Below, in pieces: positions 1 to 8,923 of a DNA stretch of 64,000 bases. This DNA comes from GCA-2705995 sp965661625. Lineage in GTDB: Bacteria; Bacteroidota; Bacteroidia; Flavobacteriales_G; Salibacteraceae. The position numbers and the translations under genes are program-made. How positions within the stretch are numbered: position 1 is the first letter of the stretch; the number at the start of each line of letters is the position of its first letter. The stretch lies in assembly GCA_965661625.1 (NCBI GenBank), contig CBFIEM010000016.1, positions 5,347 through 69,346 of the forward strand, read 5' to 3'. The notes beneath the pieces were generated by a model. The model did no database searches. It saw only the letters and a program-made list of their open reading frames with translations, and had not been told where the DNA came from.

Positions 1-655
1 CCAGCCTTACGTGTTCAATCAGTCCTGTCCAATCAAGTCCCATCCCATCTTTAATCATCCAAATGGTTATGACTACCGCTACAAGCATAAATGCGGTTTG
101 CAGGGTATCAGTCCAAACAATGGTTTTAATACCTCCACTTGCAGTATAAACCCAAATTAGTGCAATCGTTATGGATACAGTTACCCAAAAAGGCAAGGCC
201 AAGCCCAATTGATTCACAACTATCAATTGAAAGACCGTAGCTACTAGAAAGAGTCGAAAAGATGCTCCAATAATTCTTGATATTAGAAAAAACACAGCTG
301 CTGTCCGGTAAGAGTAACGCCCAAATCGTTTTTCGAAATAACCATAAATGGATACCAAGTTTAACCGATAATATAAAGGCATCAACACCAATGCAATTAC
401 TGCATAGCCAACCAAATAGCCCAGCACCATTTGCATGTATGAAAACTGACTAGCAGCCACCCACCCTGGTACACTAATGAAGGTAACCCCACTTAATGAT
501 GCGCCAATCATACCAAAAGCAACAACATACCATGGCGAATTTCTGTCACCTATAAAAAAGGCTTGATTGCCACCATCTCCTTTCGTAAAATGCGCAACGA
601 TAAGCAGGACTCCAAAATAGGCCGCAATAATTCCAATGATTAAATACCCAGACAT
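1..655 (-). CDS. Sodium:solute symporter (SSS/SLC5 family), N-terminal part, runs off the window
   Basis: The reading frame is open from an ATG at 655 down to base 1, giving about 218 residues with no stop. The protein is strongly hydrophobic with several membrane segments. SSS-like motifs include GMIGASLSGVTFISVPGW near residue 45 and a later TASGGIKTIVWTDTLQ segment, the signature of the region around the family's sodium-binding core. Such proteins import a small solute (sugar, amino acid or carboxylate) with Na+ across the inner membrane; the substrate cannot be read from this part. It is divergent from recR, with 60 bases between the starts. The missing C-terminal half lies left of the window. 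Confidence 0.85.
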   Translation of the reverse strand, partial: MSGYLIIGIIAAYFGVLLIVAHFTKGDGGNQAFFIGDRNSPWYVVAFGMIGASLSGVTFISVPGWVAASQFSYMQMVLGYLVGYAVIALVLMPLYYRLNLVSIYGYFEKRFGRYSYRTAAVFFLISRIIGASFRLFLVATVFQLIVVNQLGLALPFWVTVSITIALIWVYTASGGIKTIVWTDTLQTAFMLVAVVITIWMIKDGMGLDWTGLIEHVRL

Positions 656-703
656 GCAGCAAAGAAATGAATTCTCTATAGATGGTTACCACAATGGGTT
701 CAC

Positions 704-715
704 TACCTTTGACAA
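704..715 (+). promoter_or_regulatory. Probable recR promoter -7 box (TACCTTTG), 4 nt before the ATG
   Basis: TACCTTTG at 704-711 matches the Bacteroidota -7 consensus TAnnTTTG exactly and is separated from the recR ATG (716) by only ACAA. No clear TTG is seen at the expected -33 position. If used, the transcript would start at or within a few bases of the ATG. Confidence 0.45.
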
Positions 716-1333
716 ATGGAAATTCCATCACGTTTATTGCAAGATGCCGTGGAGCAATTTGCTAGCTTGCCAGGTATTGGAAGAAAAACTGCCTTGCGCC
801 TTGCACTTCACTTACTCAACAGGACAGATGATGAAGTGCAAGCATTCTCTGCTGCTTTTACTGAAATGAAGGCCAGCGTTCAATATTGCGAAACATGTCA
901 CAATATTGCAACAGATCGCTTGTGCTCCATATGTTCAAATCCAAAACGACAAGCTGAACTCGTTTGTGTTGTTGAAGATTTAAGGGATATCATTGCCTTA
1001 GAAAATACGGGACAATTTTCAGGAAAGTATCACCTGCTAGGAGGCCACATCTCCCCAATGGATGGAGTTGGACCAAATGACCTAAACATCAAGTCCTTAG
1101 TAGAGCGTGTTGCACAAGGCGAAGTGACTGAGGTAATATTGGCATTGAGCACCACCATGGAAGGGGATACTACTAATTTCTTCCTATACAAGAAATTGAG
1201 TCCCTTGAACGTTTCAATCACAACAATTGCCCGTGGTGTAGGAATTGGAGATGAACTTGAATATACCGATGAACTTACATTGGGCAGGTCAATTACTCAT
1301 AGAACACCCTATGAAAAAACACTTTCTCGCTAA
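716..1333 (+). CDS. recR: Recombination mediator protein RecR
   Basis: RecR works with RecO (and RecF) to load RecA on gapped or SSB-coated DNA in the cytoplasm. At 205 aa it has the family length. Visible in order: an N-terminal helix-hairpin-helix (LPGIGRKTALRLALHLL, residues 18-34), a four-cysteine zinc finger (C58, C61, C70, C73), and a Toprim domain starting at VCVVEDLRDI with the downstream LGGHISPMDGVGP stretch. The stop is immediately followed by the GTG start of the next gene, so the two are probably co-transcribed although functionally unrelated. Confidence 0.96.
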   Translation: MEIPSRLLQDAVEQFASLPGIGRKTALRLALHLLNRTDDEVQAFSAAFTEMKASVQYCETCHNIATDRLCSICSNPKRQAELVCVVEDLRDIIALENTGQFSGKYHLLGGHISPMDGVGPNDLNIKSLVERVAQGEVTEVILALSTTMEGDTTNFFLYKKLSPLNVSITTIARGVGIGDELEYTDELTLGRSITHRTPYEKTLSR

Positions 1334-3289
1334 GTGGATTTAACAATTGTCATTGTAAATTATAATGTCAGGTACTTTTTAGAACAATGCCTGCTATCCG
1401 TGCATGCTGCTATTGAGGGTATAAATGCTGAGGTATATGTGGTTGATAACCGCTCATCGGATGGATCTGTGGAGATGGTTCAAGAGAAGTTTCCATGGGT
1501 TCATGTAATTGCCAATAAAGAGAATGTGGGGTTTTCAAAAGCAAATAACCAAGCCATGCTATTGGCGAAGGGACGCTATGTATTACTCTTAAATCCCGAT
1601 ACCGTTGTAGAAGAGAACACTTTCCAATCGTGCATTGAACATATGGATGCTCACCCTCAAGCTGGAGGGCTAGGCGTAAAAATGGTTGATGGCCGTGGAA
1701 ATTTTCTACCAGAATCAAAAAGGGGACTTCCTACTCCAGCTGTAGCATTCTATAAGATGTTTGGCCTTTCAACTCTTTTTCCAAAATCCAAAACTTTTGG
1801 TCAATATCACCTTTCATTCTTAGATGAAGAACGTGTGCACGACGTGGACATCCTTGCTGGAGCATACATGTTTATGCGCAAATCAGTGCTGGATCAAATA
1901 GGTTTGCTCGATGAAGCCTTTTTTATGTACGGAGAAGATATCGACTTGTCGTGGCGTATTAGGCTAGCAGGATATTCGAACGTATACTTTCCGAAAACTC
2001 GGATTATTCATTACAAAGGAGAAAGCACCAAAAAAAGTAGCGTTAATTATGTATTTGTTTTCTACAACGCGATGATCATTTTCGCGCGAAAACACTTTTC
2101 AAAATCAAGGGCGGGGATACTTTCTATACTCATTCATCTAGCCATTTATTTAAGGGCTGGTGTAGCCATTCTACGCAGGGTTTTAAGCGCTCTGGCTGTA
2201 CCTACCTTAGATGGTTTGCTTACGTTGGGAACGCTAGTAGTAACCACGTTAATCTACAATGACGTTTCCGGAATTGCCATTCCCAACGCAATTCTTAAAT
2301 GGGCTTTGCCGAGTTATGCTGTATTACTCGCTCTTAGTTTCTATTTCTCTGGGGTTTACGACAAGCCTGTGCGCATTCAAAAACTGTGGAGGGGACTTCT
2401 TACTGGAGCTTTAACGGTGTTATTGGCATATGCGCTACTTCCTGAGTCTGTGCGATTCAGCAGAGCCATTGTTCTGGGAAGCATCATCCCTATAGCAGCC
2501 CTTATCATAGGAATGCGCTACTTCCTTTATAAAATTGGAAAAGCTGATTATCAAATGCTTTTTGGAAATCAAAAAAGGTTAGCCGTGGTTGGATCTCCAG
2601 ATGAAATTGAGCGAACCACACAGCTTATTAAGGAGGCGGGTCAAGCAATTGATGTGCTCGTTCATGTGAGTAACGAGCAGCTCGTATCTCCAGGAAACCA
2701 CACATTTGTTGCAGGCCTAGGTCAACTTAAAGAAGCGGTGGAAACCTTTCGACTTAATGAGGTTGTGTTTTCAGGGGCAAGTCTTTCTCCCCAACAAATC
2801 ATCTCGCAGATGTCCTACATCAATAATCCCAATTTGGAATATAAAATTGCCCCAAAAGCGAGTGCCTTCATTATTGGTAGCAATAGCATTCATGCTACTG
2901 GTGACCTTTACCACATTGATAACCTCAGTACAATTCACACACCATCAAACCGCAGAAACAAGCGGCTTGTAGACATCTTAGTTAGCCTGCTGTTAATCAG
3001 CATTTTCCCGTTAATAATTGTACTGAATAAGGGAAAACTTCACCCGTTAAAATCATTGTTAGGCTCCTTATTTGGAACACGCACGATGGTGGGCTACTAT
3101 CCGGTTAAAGACCAAAAGTATATTCTACCCAAACTACCTAAACCCAATTTATTTATCTTAAATATTGAATCAATAGACAATAATAATTTGGAAAAAGCCA
3201 AAAAAGCCAATCTTAATTACGCGAGGAACTACCATGTTGGGTTAGATTTAAAACTAATTTTTAAAAATCTAAAACGCTTCAGGCCTTGA
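1334..3289 (+). CDS. Family 2 glycosyltransferase fused to a degenerate membrane sugar-transferase module
   Basis: This 651 aa protein starts at a GTG directly after the recR stop. Residues 1 to about 260 are a GT2 (rhamnosyltransferase/WbbL-like) domain: TIVIVNYN at the start, VVDNRSSDGS near 36-45, LNPDTVV near 86, and MYGEDIDLSWR near 200. A cluster of hydrophobic helices (about 270-400) follows, then a Rossmann-like segment (QKRLAVVGSPDEIERT). The C-terminal part (KRLVDILVSLLLIS) resembles the start of a polyprenyl-phosphate sugar transferase but is short and lacks a recognisable catalytic core. The probable role is in cell-surface polysaccharide or glycolipid assembly at the inner membrane. 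The GT2 part is secure; the C-terminal assignment is inference. Confidence 0.82.
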   Translation: MDLTIVIVNYNVRYFLEQCLLSVHAAIEGINAEVYVVDNRSSDGSVEMVQEKFPWVHVIANKENVGFSKANNQAMLLAKGRYVLLLNPDTVVEENTFQSCIEHMDAHPQAGGLGVKMVDGRGNFLPESKRGLPTPAVAFYKMFGLSTLFPKSKTFGQYHLSFLDEERVHDVDILAGAYMFMRKSVLDQIGLLDEAFFMYGEDIDLSWRIRLAGYSNVYFPKTRIIHYKGESTKKSSVNYVFVFYNAMIIFARKHFSKSRAGILSILIHLAIYLRAGVAILRRVLSALAVPTLDGLLTLGTLVVTTLIYNDVSGIAIPNAILKWALPSYAVLLALSFYFSGVYDKPVRIQKLWRGLLTGALTVLLAYALLPESVRFSRAIVLGSIIPIAALIIGMRYFLYKIGKADYQMLFGNQKRLAVVGSPDEIERTTQLIKEAGQAIDVLVHVSNEQLVSPGNHTFVAGLGQLKEAVETFRLNEVVFSGASLSPQQIISQMSYINNPNLEYKIAPKASAFIIGSNSIHATGDLYHIDNLSTIHTPSNRRNKRLVDILVSLLLISIFPLIIVLNKGKLHPLKSLLGSLFGTRTMVGYYPVKDQKYILPKLPKPNLFILNIESIDNNNLEKAKKANLNYARNYHVGLDLKLIFKNLKRFRP

Positions 3290-3337
3290 TATGCGCTAAA
3301 CTCAGGCATGATGCACGTTTGAGCGTCTCCCAAGTTA

Positions 3338-3367
3338 TTGTAAAACCCATTTTTTAAGTTAATTTTG
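3338..3367 (+). promoter_or_regulatory. Promoter of the E2 acyltransferase gene
   Basis: TTG at 3338-3340, a 19-nt spacer, then TAATTTTG at 3360-3367 form a full Bacteroidota sigma-A-type promoter. The ATG is 21 nt downstream at 3388. Confidence 0.65.
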
Positions 3368-3387
3368 CACCCAAACATCGGAACGTC

Positions 3388-4701
3388 ATGGCAGAAGTAG
3401 AAGTATTATTACCGAAGATGGGAGAAAGTGTTGCTGAAGCAACAATTACCACTTGGTTAAAAGCTGAAGGAGATACCATTGAAGCTGAGGAATCGCTAGT
3501 AGAAATAGCTACAGATAAAGTAGATTCTGAAGTACCTGCTCCGCAAGACGGCGTTCTTTTAAAAATTCTAGTTCAAGAAGGTGAAGTAGCCGAAGTTGGA
3601 CAACCTATTGCCATTATTGGCGCCGAAGGTGCTAGCGCATCATCAGAGCCACAACCAGCGAGCACTCCTGCTCCTGCTCCAACTGAAAATGCAGCTCCAG
3701 CGGCTACTCCAGCTGCACCTGCTGCTCAAGAATCGGTTAACTATAACGACTCTACACGCTTTTACTCCCCGCTGGTAAAAAATATTGCAAAGCAAGAGGG
3801 CATTTCGCTAGAGCAGCTCGAGCAAATCAATGGTTCTGGACAAAACGGCCGTGTTACGAAGGCTGATATCATGGACTACATTGAACGCGGAGATCATAAA
3901 ACTCCTGCTCCTGCGCAAGCGGCAGCACCTGCGCCATCTAAACCTGCGCCAGTAGCGCCAGCATCTCCTGCTCCTGCGAAATCATATGGCTCAGATGTAG
4001 AGGTTATCGAAATGGATCGTATGCGCAAGATTATCGCCAAAAACATGGTGGAATCAAAGCATACCTCACCGCACGTTACATCTTTTGTTGAAGCTGACGT
4101 AACATCAGTTGTAAACTGGAGAAACAAAGTGAAAAAAGACTTTGAAAAACGTGAAGGTCAAAAAATTACATTTACTCCGATATTTATCGAGGCTATTGTT
4201 AAGGCGATTAAAGACTTCCCAATGATCAATGTGTCAATTGACGGTGATAACATCATCCGCAAAAAGCACATTAACATTGGTATGGCAGCAGCCCTTCCTT
4301 CTGGAAACCTCATTTTGCCAGTAATTCATGATGCCGACCAGTTTAACCTTGTTGGGCTGACGAAGAAAGTGAATGATTTAGCATCTCGCGCCCGCAACAA
4401 CGCGCTAAAGCCTGATGAAATTCAAGGTGGAACATACAGCGTTTCTAATGTGGGATCGTTTGGAAATGTGATGGGTACTCCCATTATTCCACAACCGCAA
4501 GTGGCAATTATGGCTGTTGGTGCTATTCGGAAAAAGCCAGCTGTTATTGAGACACCTGATGGTGATACTTTGGGAATTCGTCACTTCATGTACCTGTCTC
4601 ACTCGTACGACCACCGCGTTGTTGATGGAGCTTTAGGTGGTATGTTTGTAAGGCGTGTTGCCGACTACCTCGAGCAGTTCGATCCTAATCGCGAGTTGTA
4701 A
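3388..4701 (+). CDS. 2-oxo acid dehydrogenase E2 (dihydrolipoyl acyltransferase)
   Basis: This is the lipoyl-bearing core of a 2-oxoacid dehydrogenase complex, which transfers the acyl group from E1 to CoA in the cytoplasm. The 437 aa chain has one lipoyl domain (residues 1-77; the lipoylated lysine is K44 in TDKVDSE), an Ala/Pro-rich linker, a peripheral-subunit-binding domain (about 127-167, with VKNIAKQEGISLEQL), a second Ala/Pro linker, and a catalytic domain ending in SHSYDHRVVDG with H409 and D413. The single lipoyl domain and overall sequence fit a branched-chain or 2-oxoglutarate type better than a multi-lipoyl pyruvate E2; the exact substrate is not decidable. E1 and E3 are not adjacent. 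It has its own promoter and terminator. Confidence 0.93.
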   Translation: MAEVEVLLPKMGESVAEATITTWLKAEGDTIEAEESLVEIATDKVDSEVPAPQDGVLLKILVQEGEVAEVGQPIAIIGAEGASASSEPQPASTPAPAPTENAAPAATPAAPAAQESVNYNDSTRFYSPLVKNIAKQEGISLEQLEQINGSGQNGRVTKADIMDYIERGDHKTPAPAQAAAPAPSKPAPVAPASPAPAKSYGSDVEVIEMDRMRKIIAKNMVESKHTSPHVTSFVEADVTSVVNWRNKVKKDFEKREGQKITFTPIFIEAIVKAIKDFPMINVSIDGDNIIRKKHINIGMAAALPSGNLILPVIHDADQFNLVGLTKKVNDLASRARNNALKPDEIQGGTYSVSNVGSFGNVMGTPIIPQPQVAIMAVGAIRKKPAVIETPDGDTLGIRHFMYLSHSYDHRVVDGALGGMFVRRVADYLEQFDPNREL

Positions 4702-4720
4702 GAGAAACTATAGAACATTG

Positions 4721-4756
4721 AAAAGGGTTGTTAGCATGCGTTGACAACCCTTTTTT
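4721..4756 (+). terminator. Rho-independent terminator after the E2 gene
   Basis: GGGTTGT (4725-4731) pairs with ACAACCC (4744-4750), with four A residues before and a run of six T (4751-4756) after. Confidence 0.75.
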
Positions 4757-4770
4757 AATTGCTAAATTCG
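4741..4770 (+). promoter_or_regulatory. Probable promoter of the exonuclease gene, overlapping the preceding terminator
   Basis: TTG (4741-4743) lies 19 nt before TAAATTCG (4763-4770), one mismatch from TAnnTTTG. Only CAAC separates the box from the ATG at 4775, so the mRNA may be leaderless. The -33 element sits inside the E2 terminator stem-loop. Confidence 0.45.
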
Positions 4771-4774
4771 CAAC

Positions 4775-5542
4775 ATGAAGCTTTCACATGAACGGCCTAT
4801 AGCCTTTTTTGATATTGAATCAACTGGAACAAATGTCTCCACAGATCGTATCGTAGAAATATCGATTTTAAAGCGACTTCCAAACGGAAAAGAAGAAGTA
4901 CGCACGTACCGTATAAATCCAGAAATACCCATTCCGGCTGTAACTTCAGAAATTCATGGCATCTACGATGATGACATTAAAGATGAGCCCACGTTCAAAG
5001 ACATTGCCGCAGTTTTATTCCTCTACTTGCAGGACTGCGATTTAGCAGGTTACAATTCAAATAAATTTGATATTCCAATCCTTATTGAAGAGTTCAAACG
5101 TGCTGGGTATGATTTTGATGTAATGGATAGAAACTTGATCGATGTTCAAAACATCTTTCACCGATTGGAACAACGCACACTAGCTGCAGCCTACCAATTC
5201 TATTGCAACAAGAGTCTTGAAAATGCGCACAGTGCAGAAGCCGATATTCGCGCTACCTACGAAGTATTGCTCGCTCAACTAGAACGATATGATGAGTTGA
5301 AAGGAGACCCTAAATTTCTCGATGAATTCTCACGCAGACATAACCACGTTGATTTGCTTGGCCGATTTGTTTATGATGACAAGCGCACTGTTCGGTTTAA
5401 CTTCGGTAAACACAAGGGAAAAACGGTGGCAGAAGTTCTTGAGAAAGAACCTGGCTATTACGGATGGATGATGCACGGTGAATTCCCTTCTGATACGAAA
5501 AAAGTGCTTAAGCGCGAACGTGATAAACTCCCTAAAAAGTAA
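4775..5542 (+). CDS. DEDDh 3'-5' exonuclease (DnaQ/PolC-exo-like) with C-terminal DUF3820-like module
   Basis: The 255 aa protein has an N-terminal RNase T/DnaQ-type exonuclease domain with the motifs FFDIESTGTN (DxE), HGIYDDD, AGYNSNKFDIPIL and HSAEADIRATYEV (HxAxxD), the four acidic metal ligands plus the histidine that define DEDDh nucleases. The last roughly 50 residues (FNFGKHKGKTVAEV and YYGWMM) form a small DUF3820-like module also seen attached to exonucleases of this type in Bacteroidota. It could be a DNA proofreading/repair nuclease or a stand-alone epsilon-like subunit; no polymerase gene is nearby. A gene of the FAH family follows after 6 nt, so they may form an operon. Confidence 0.88.
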   Translation: MKLSHERPIAFFDIESTGTNVSTDRIVEISILKRLPNGKEEVRTYRINPEIPIPAVTSEIHGIYDDDIKDEPTFKDIAAVLFLYLQDCDLAGYNSNKFDIPILIEEFKRAGYDFDVMDRNLIDVQNIFHRLEQRTLAAAYQFYCNKSLENAHSAEADIRATYEVLLAQLERYDELKGDPKFLDEFSRRHNHVDLLGRFVYDDKRTVRFNFGKHKGKTVAEVLEKEPGYYGWMMHGEFPSDTKKVLKRERDKLPKK

Positions 5543-5548
5543 TTACCC

Positions 5549-6160
5549 ATGAAGGTTATTTGTATTGGAAGAAACTACGTTGACCACGCCAAAGAACTAA
5601 ACAATGAGGTTCCAGCAGAACCTGTAATATTCTGCAAACCAGACTCGGCACTTGTGCAAAACAATAAGCCCGTTTTCATTCCGGCATTCACAAATGACAT
5701 GCACCATGAAGTGGAGTTAGTAATCCGTATTAACCGCATTGGTAAGCATATTGATGAAAAGTTTGCACACAAGTACTACAATGAAATTGGGATCGGGGTT
5801 GATTTTACAGCAAGAGACCTTCAAGCTCAATTAAAGGCCAAAGGTCTTCCGTGGGAAAAATCAAAAGGATTTGATGGTTCAGCCCCAATTAGCTCTTTCA
5901 CACCGGTAGATAAATGGGACGATATTCATAACCTGAGTTTCAGGCTCGAGAAAAATGGAACTGTAGTGCAACAGGGGAATACCAGAGATATGCTGTTCAA
6001 CATTAACCGTATAATAGCCGAGGTAAGCAAGTATTTTACACTTAAAATTGGGGACTTAATTTTCACGGGGACTCCGGCTGGTGTTAGTCCGGTCGCAATC
6101 GGCGATACGCTTGAATGTTTTATAGGGGATCAATCCTTGCTCCGTGTTCCAATTAAGTAA
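5549..6160 (+). CDS. Fumarylacetoacetate hydrolase (FAH) family protein, FAHD1/acylpyruvase-like
   Basis: The 203 aa protein is of the short single-domain FAH class. It starts VICIGRNYVDHAKEL, with the family's GRNY.DHA motif, followed by PVIFCKPDSALV, and has a metal-binding acidic set (HHEVELVIRI near residue 55 and the later GVDFTARDLQ). GDLIFTGTPAGVSPV near the C-terminus is also typical. Family members hydrolyse acylpyruvates or decarboxylate oxaloacetate with Mg2+; the actual substrate here is unknown. It is 6 nt after the exonuclease gene, and its 3' end overlaps the next gene by 17 nt. Confidence 0.92.
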   Translation: MKVICIGRNYVDHAKELNNEVPAEPVIFCKPDSALVQNNKPVFIPAFTNDMHHEVELVIRINRIGKHIDEKFAHKYYNEIGIGVDFTARDLQAQLKAKGLPWEKSKGFDGSAPISSFTPVDKWDDIHNLSFRLEKNGTVVQQGNTRDMLFNINRIIAEVSKYFTLKIGDLIFTGTPAGVSPVAIGDTLECFIGDQSLLRVPIK

Positions 6161-7064
6161 ACTTGTTACCCTAGGCATCTTCACCCTGTTTGTGGTAGAA
6201 ACTAGCGGCCAGAATTTTCAGCTATTCATTGCCGGCGTAGCACAAGATGCTGGTCACCCTCAATTAGGCTGCAACAAAATGTGTTGCTCAGGTAAAACCA
6301 CATCGCACCTCGTTTCTAGCGTTGCTATTTGTGATTTTCAAGCAGGAGCTTACTACCTGATTGATGCAACACCAAACATAACTGCTCAGGTTTCAGCAAT
6401 AAATCATGCCATGAAACTTCCTGCACAAACACTTCCCTCAGCTGTGTTTTTAACCCATGCCCATATTGGCCATTACACAGGGTTGATGTACTTGGGAAGA
6501 GAAGCCCTTAGTGCACATCTACTTGCAGTTTATGCCATGCCGAGAATGCACTCTTTTTTATCGGAGAATGGACCATGGAGTCAATTGGTGGCCCTCGAAA
6601 ACATCTCCCTCAAACCATGTGTTGAGCAAATTCCCATACCCCTTTCAGCTAACCTTTCCTTTTTACCAATTGGCGTTCCCCATCGCGATGAATTTTCAGA
6701 AACTGTTGGTTATCAAATCAATGCAAATGAAAAATCCGCGCTGTACATTCCCGATATTGATAAATGGAGCAAATGGTCAACTTCACTTAGTGATGCGGTT
6801 GAACAAAACGACTATGTTTTAATTGATGCTACTTTTTATTCGGCAGATGAGCTCCCCGGAAGAAGCCTTTCGGAAATTCCGCATCCCACGGTTAAAGAAT
6901 CCATGGCGTTACTGTCTCAACTTCCCCGCGAAGCCAAAAATCGGGTTTACTTCATTCATATGAACCATACCAACCCACTTCTCGACCCAAACAGTGAGGC
7001 TTACAAACATGTTATGGATTCAGGCTTCAATGTCGCAACAGAAGGCACCCTCCTACCCTTTTAA
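6144..7064 (+). CDS. Secreted PqqB-like metallo-beta-lactamase-fold protein
   Basis: This 306 aa protein starts at a GTG inside the 3' end of the FAH gene. It has a plausible signal peptide (hydrophobic stretch LVTLGIFTLFVVETSGQ). The mature part carries a PqqB-like glycine/cysteine segment (GVAQDAGHPQLGCNKMCC), then the MBL metal motif LTHAHIGHYTG, and a downstream GVPHRDEFSETVGYQI and DIDKW region. PqqB is a putative carrier or oxygenase-like protein in pyrroloquinoline quinone synthesis, but no other pqq gene is present and export to the periplasm is atypical. It is better called a PqqB-like hydrolase of unknown substrate. Confidence 0.75.
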   Translation: MFQLSKLVTLGIFTLFVVETSGQNFQLFIAGVAQDAGHPQLGCNKMCCSGKTTSHLVSSVAICDFQAGAYYLIDATPNITAQVSAINHAMKLPAQTLPSAVFLTHAHIGHYTGLMYLGREALSAHLLAVYAMPRMHSFLSENGPWSQLVALENISLKPCVEQIPIPLSANLSFLPIGVPHRDEFSETVGYQINANEKSALYIPDIDKWSKWSTSLSDAVEQNDYVLIDATFYSADELPGRSLSEIPHPTVKESMALLSQLPREAKNRVYFIHMNHTNPLLDPNSEAYKHVMDSGFNVATEGTLLPF

Positions 7065-7138
7065 ATTAAGCTTCCTACCGTTAGATGTGTATCGTATTAC
7101 AGCATAAGTAACGCGATAAAACAGCTACCTTTACACCT

Positions 7139-8200
7139 ATGCAATTGCTCCTCAGTTCCGGACTGTTTCTACTGCTCTCATTAGTTGTTAGTGGACAATC
7201 TAACACATTGACTTTTGAAGCTCAAGGCAGTCGTGGATTTGCTGTTCCACATCGCAATGGCGTGGAGAACCTCATTACCAAAAGCAGCACTGCATTTTCC
7301 CTATCCTGCTGGAAAGCGGGTAATACAAACGCCCGTTACAATCGTTCATATTGGCGGGGTTGGGCTGGCTCTGTTACAGAGATTGGAGGTGATGCTTTTG
7401 GCCTTGCAGTTGATTTCGGCTTCATTACAGAGGTGCCAATAAAGCGCATTAACAAGCTTCAGTTATCGGGCAGGTTGTATGGTGGACTAGCTTACATTAC
7501 AAACCCATGGGACAGGCTAGAAAATCATCAACAAATTATGATTGGGTCGCACCTCAATTTCGCGGCGTTTTTCGGAATACAAGCTCACCGCCAAATTGCA
7601 GAGAACATTGCACTGTTAGGAAGTTTAGGTTTGAAACATTACTCTAACGGTGCTGCAATGTTGCCTAATCTGGGCGTGAATATACCGCAAGTATCTGTGG
7701 GAATGCGTTTTGCAGGTCTACCACATTACACAAGTCCAGCAGCGGCCGTTATCCCTACTTCTTGGAAATACCGCATTTCAGTTGCTTCATTCACAAAACA
7801 GGCATCTGTTTTAGGTCCATGGTACTTCACGGGGTCGGTCATTACCGAAGCGGCTAAACCCATTGGCGCTGCAGCTTTTTTAGCCTTTGGCATTGACGCT
7901 TTTTATAATCCAGCCATTATTGAAACCCTCGAAATCGCATCACCCAACTATGAACGAAATGGCCTGGATGCTTTTCAGCTAGGGGGAATCATGAGCTATC
8001 AGTTGGGCATTGGGAAATCGTTATTGAGCCTAGGAACTGGTATATACGCTGTTAACGCGGATGTTACCTTACCTTCCATCTATAACCGTTTGGCATTAAG
8101 GTACCACGTATCACCATGGCTTTTTACTCAATTTTCATTAAAATCTCATTTAGCAAAGGCCGACTTTTTTGAAGTGGGTGTAGGAATAGAATGGCCATGA
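7139..8200 (+). CDS. PagL-like outer-membrane acyloxyacyl hydrolase family protein
   Basis: The 353 aa protein has an N-terminal signal peptide ending near VVSGQ and an all-beta barrel-like remainder. The segment LKHYSNGAAMLPNLGVN around residue 162 matches the His-Ser catalytic signature of PagL lipid A 3-O-deacylases (H.SNG..PN.G.N). The family removes an acyl chain from lipid A in the outer membrane. The protein is about twice the size of classical PagL because it has an extra C-terminal barrel-like half, which is common in Bacteroidota homologues. The gene overlaps the following lipoprotein gene by 10 nt. A TACCTTTA box 5 nt before the ATG may be its -7 element. Confidence 0.75.
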   Translation: MQLLLSSGLFLLLSLVVSGQSNTLTFEAQGSRGFAVPHRNGVENLITKSSTAFSLSCWKAGNTNARYNRSYWRGWAGSVTEIGGDAFGLAVDFGFITEVPIKRINKLQLSGRLYGGLAYITNPWDRLENHQQIMIGSHLNFAAFFGIQAHRQIAENIALLGSLGLKHYSNGAAMLPNLGVNIPQVSVGMRFAGLPHYTSPAAAVIPTSWKYRISVASFTKQASVLGPWYFTGSVITEAAKPIGAAAFLAFGIDAFYNPAIIETLEIASPNYERNGLDAFQLGGIMSYQLGIGKSLLSLGTGIYAVNADVTLPSIYNRLALRYHVSPWLFTQFSLKSHLAKADFFEVGVGIEWP

Positions 8201-8919
8201 GGATAACACTACTGCTTTGCATTATGCTGTTTACAGGGTGCACGGGTGACCGCTGGAACGATTGTGTTCAACCTTATGGTAAAACAACAACTGAACGTCG
8301 GTATCCCGGAAAATTTAGTGCGCTGGAGCTATCGGGAAATAGCGCGTATACACTGGTTTTTGATACAAGTTATTATGTGGAAATTCGTGGCGGGAAATCA
8401 CTCATACATCAAATCGATGTAGATGCGAGCAACGGTACATTGCGCATATCGGATAACATTATCTGCAATTGGGTTAGGGATAGGAGCCGTAATTATTCCA
8501 TAACGATTCACCTCCCAAAAATATCACAGCTCACAGCTTATAACAATGCCTTTATAACTTGGGACTCCATTCCAATGACCTCCACATTTACCTTGGATAA
8601 ATGGTCAGGCGGAGGAAACATAACGGGTGTAGTGTATGCTAATCGCACCATTTTGCGCCTTCATGCTGGAACAGGAAACCTTAATTTAACTGGTCACACT
8701 AAAGATGCCTATATTTTTCAGCGTGGATTTGGATTTGGTTACATCCAAGACCTACATGCGTCAACAACTTTTATTGATAAAGGAGGAACAGGTGACCTGC
8801 ATATCAATTCCGATTCAGTTCAACTAAATCAGCAAGGTGTGGGCAATACCTTCCTTTACGGTAATCCCACGTTGGAGGTACTTTCAAAAACAGGACCCGG
8901 AAACATTGTGTGGAAGTAA
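8191..8919 (+). CDS. GIN-domain (DUF2807) lipoprotein
   Basis: The 242 aa protein has a lipoprotein signal (IMLFTGC, with acylated Cys17 expected). The mature part begins with the typical RRYPGKFSALELSGNSAYTLVF and has repeated short beta-strand units (VEIRGGKSLI, LRLHAGTGNLNLTG, TFIDKGGTGDLHI) that form the right-handed beta-helix of GIN-domain proteins. These envelope proteins are common in Bacteroidota and their role is unknown. The gene overlaps the end of the PagL-like gene, suggesting translational coupling. Confidence 0.82.
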   Translation: MAMRITLLLCIMLFTGCTGDRWNDCVQPYGKTTTERRYPGKFSALELSGNSAYTLVFDTSYYVEIRGGKSLIHQIDVDASNGTLRISDNIICNWVRDRSRNYSITIHLPKISQLTAYNNAFITWDSIPMTSTFTLDKWSGGGNITGVVYANRTILRLHAGTGNLNLTGHTKDAYIFQRGFGFGYIQDLHASTTFIDKGGTGDLHINSDSVQLNQQGVGNTFLYGNPTLEVLSKTGPGNIVWK

Positions 8920-8923
8920 GGAA

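Noticed and set aside
546..731. Minus-strand 61 aa frame at the start of the window
   Set aside because: It overlaps the start of the SSS symporter in another frame and the recR start; the symporter reading is far better supported.
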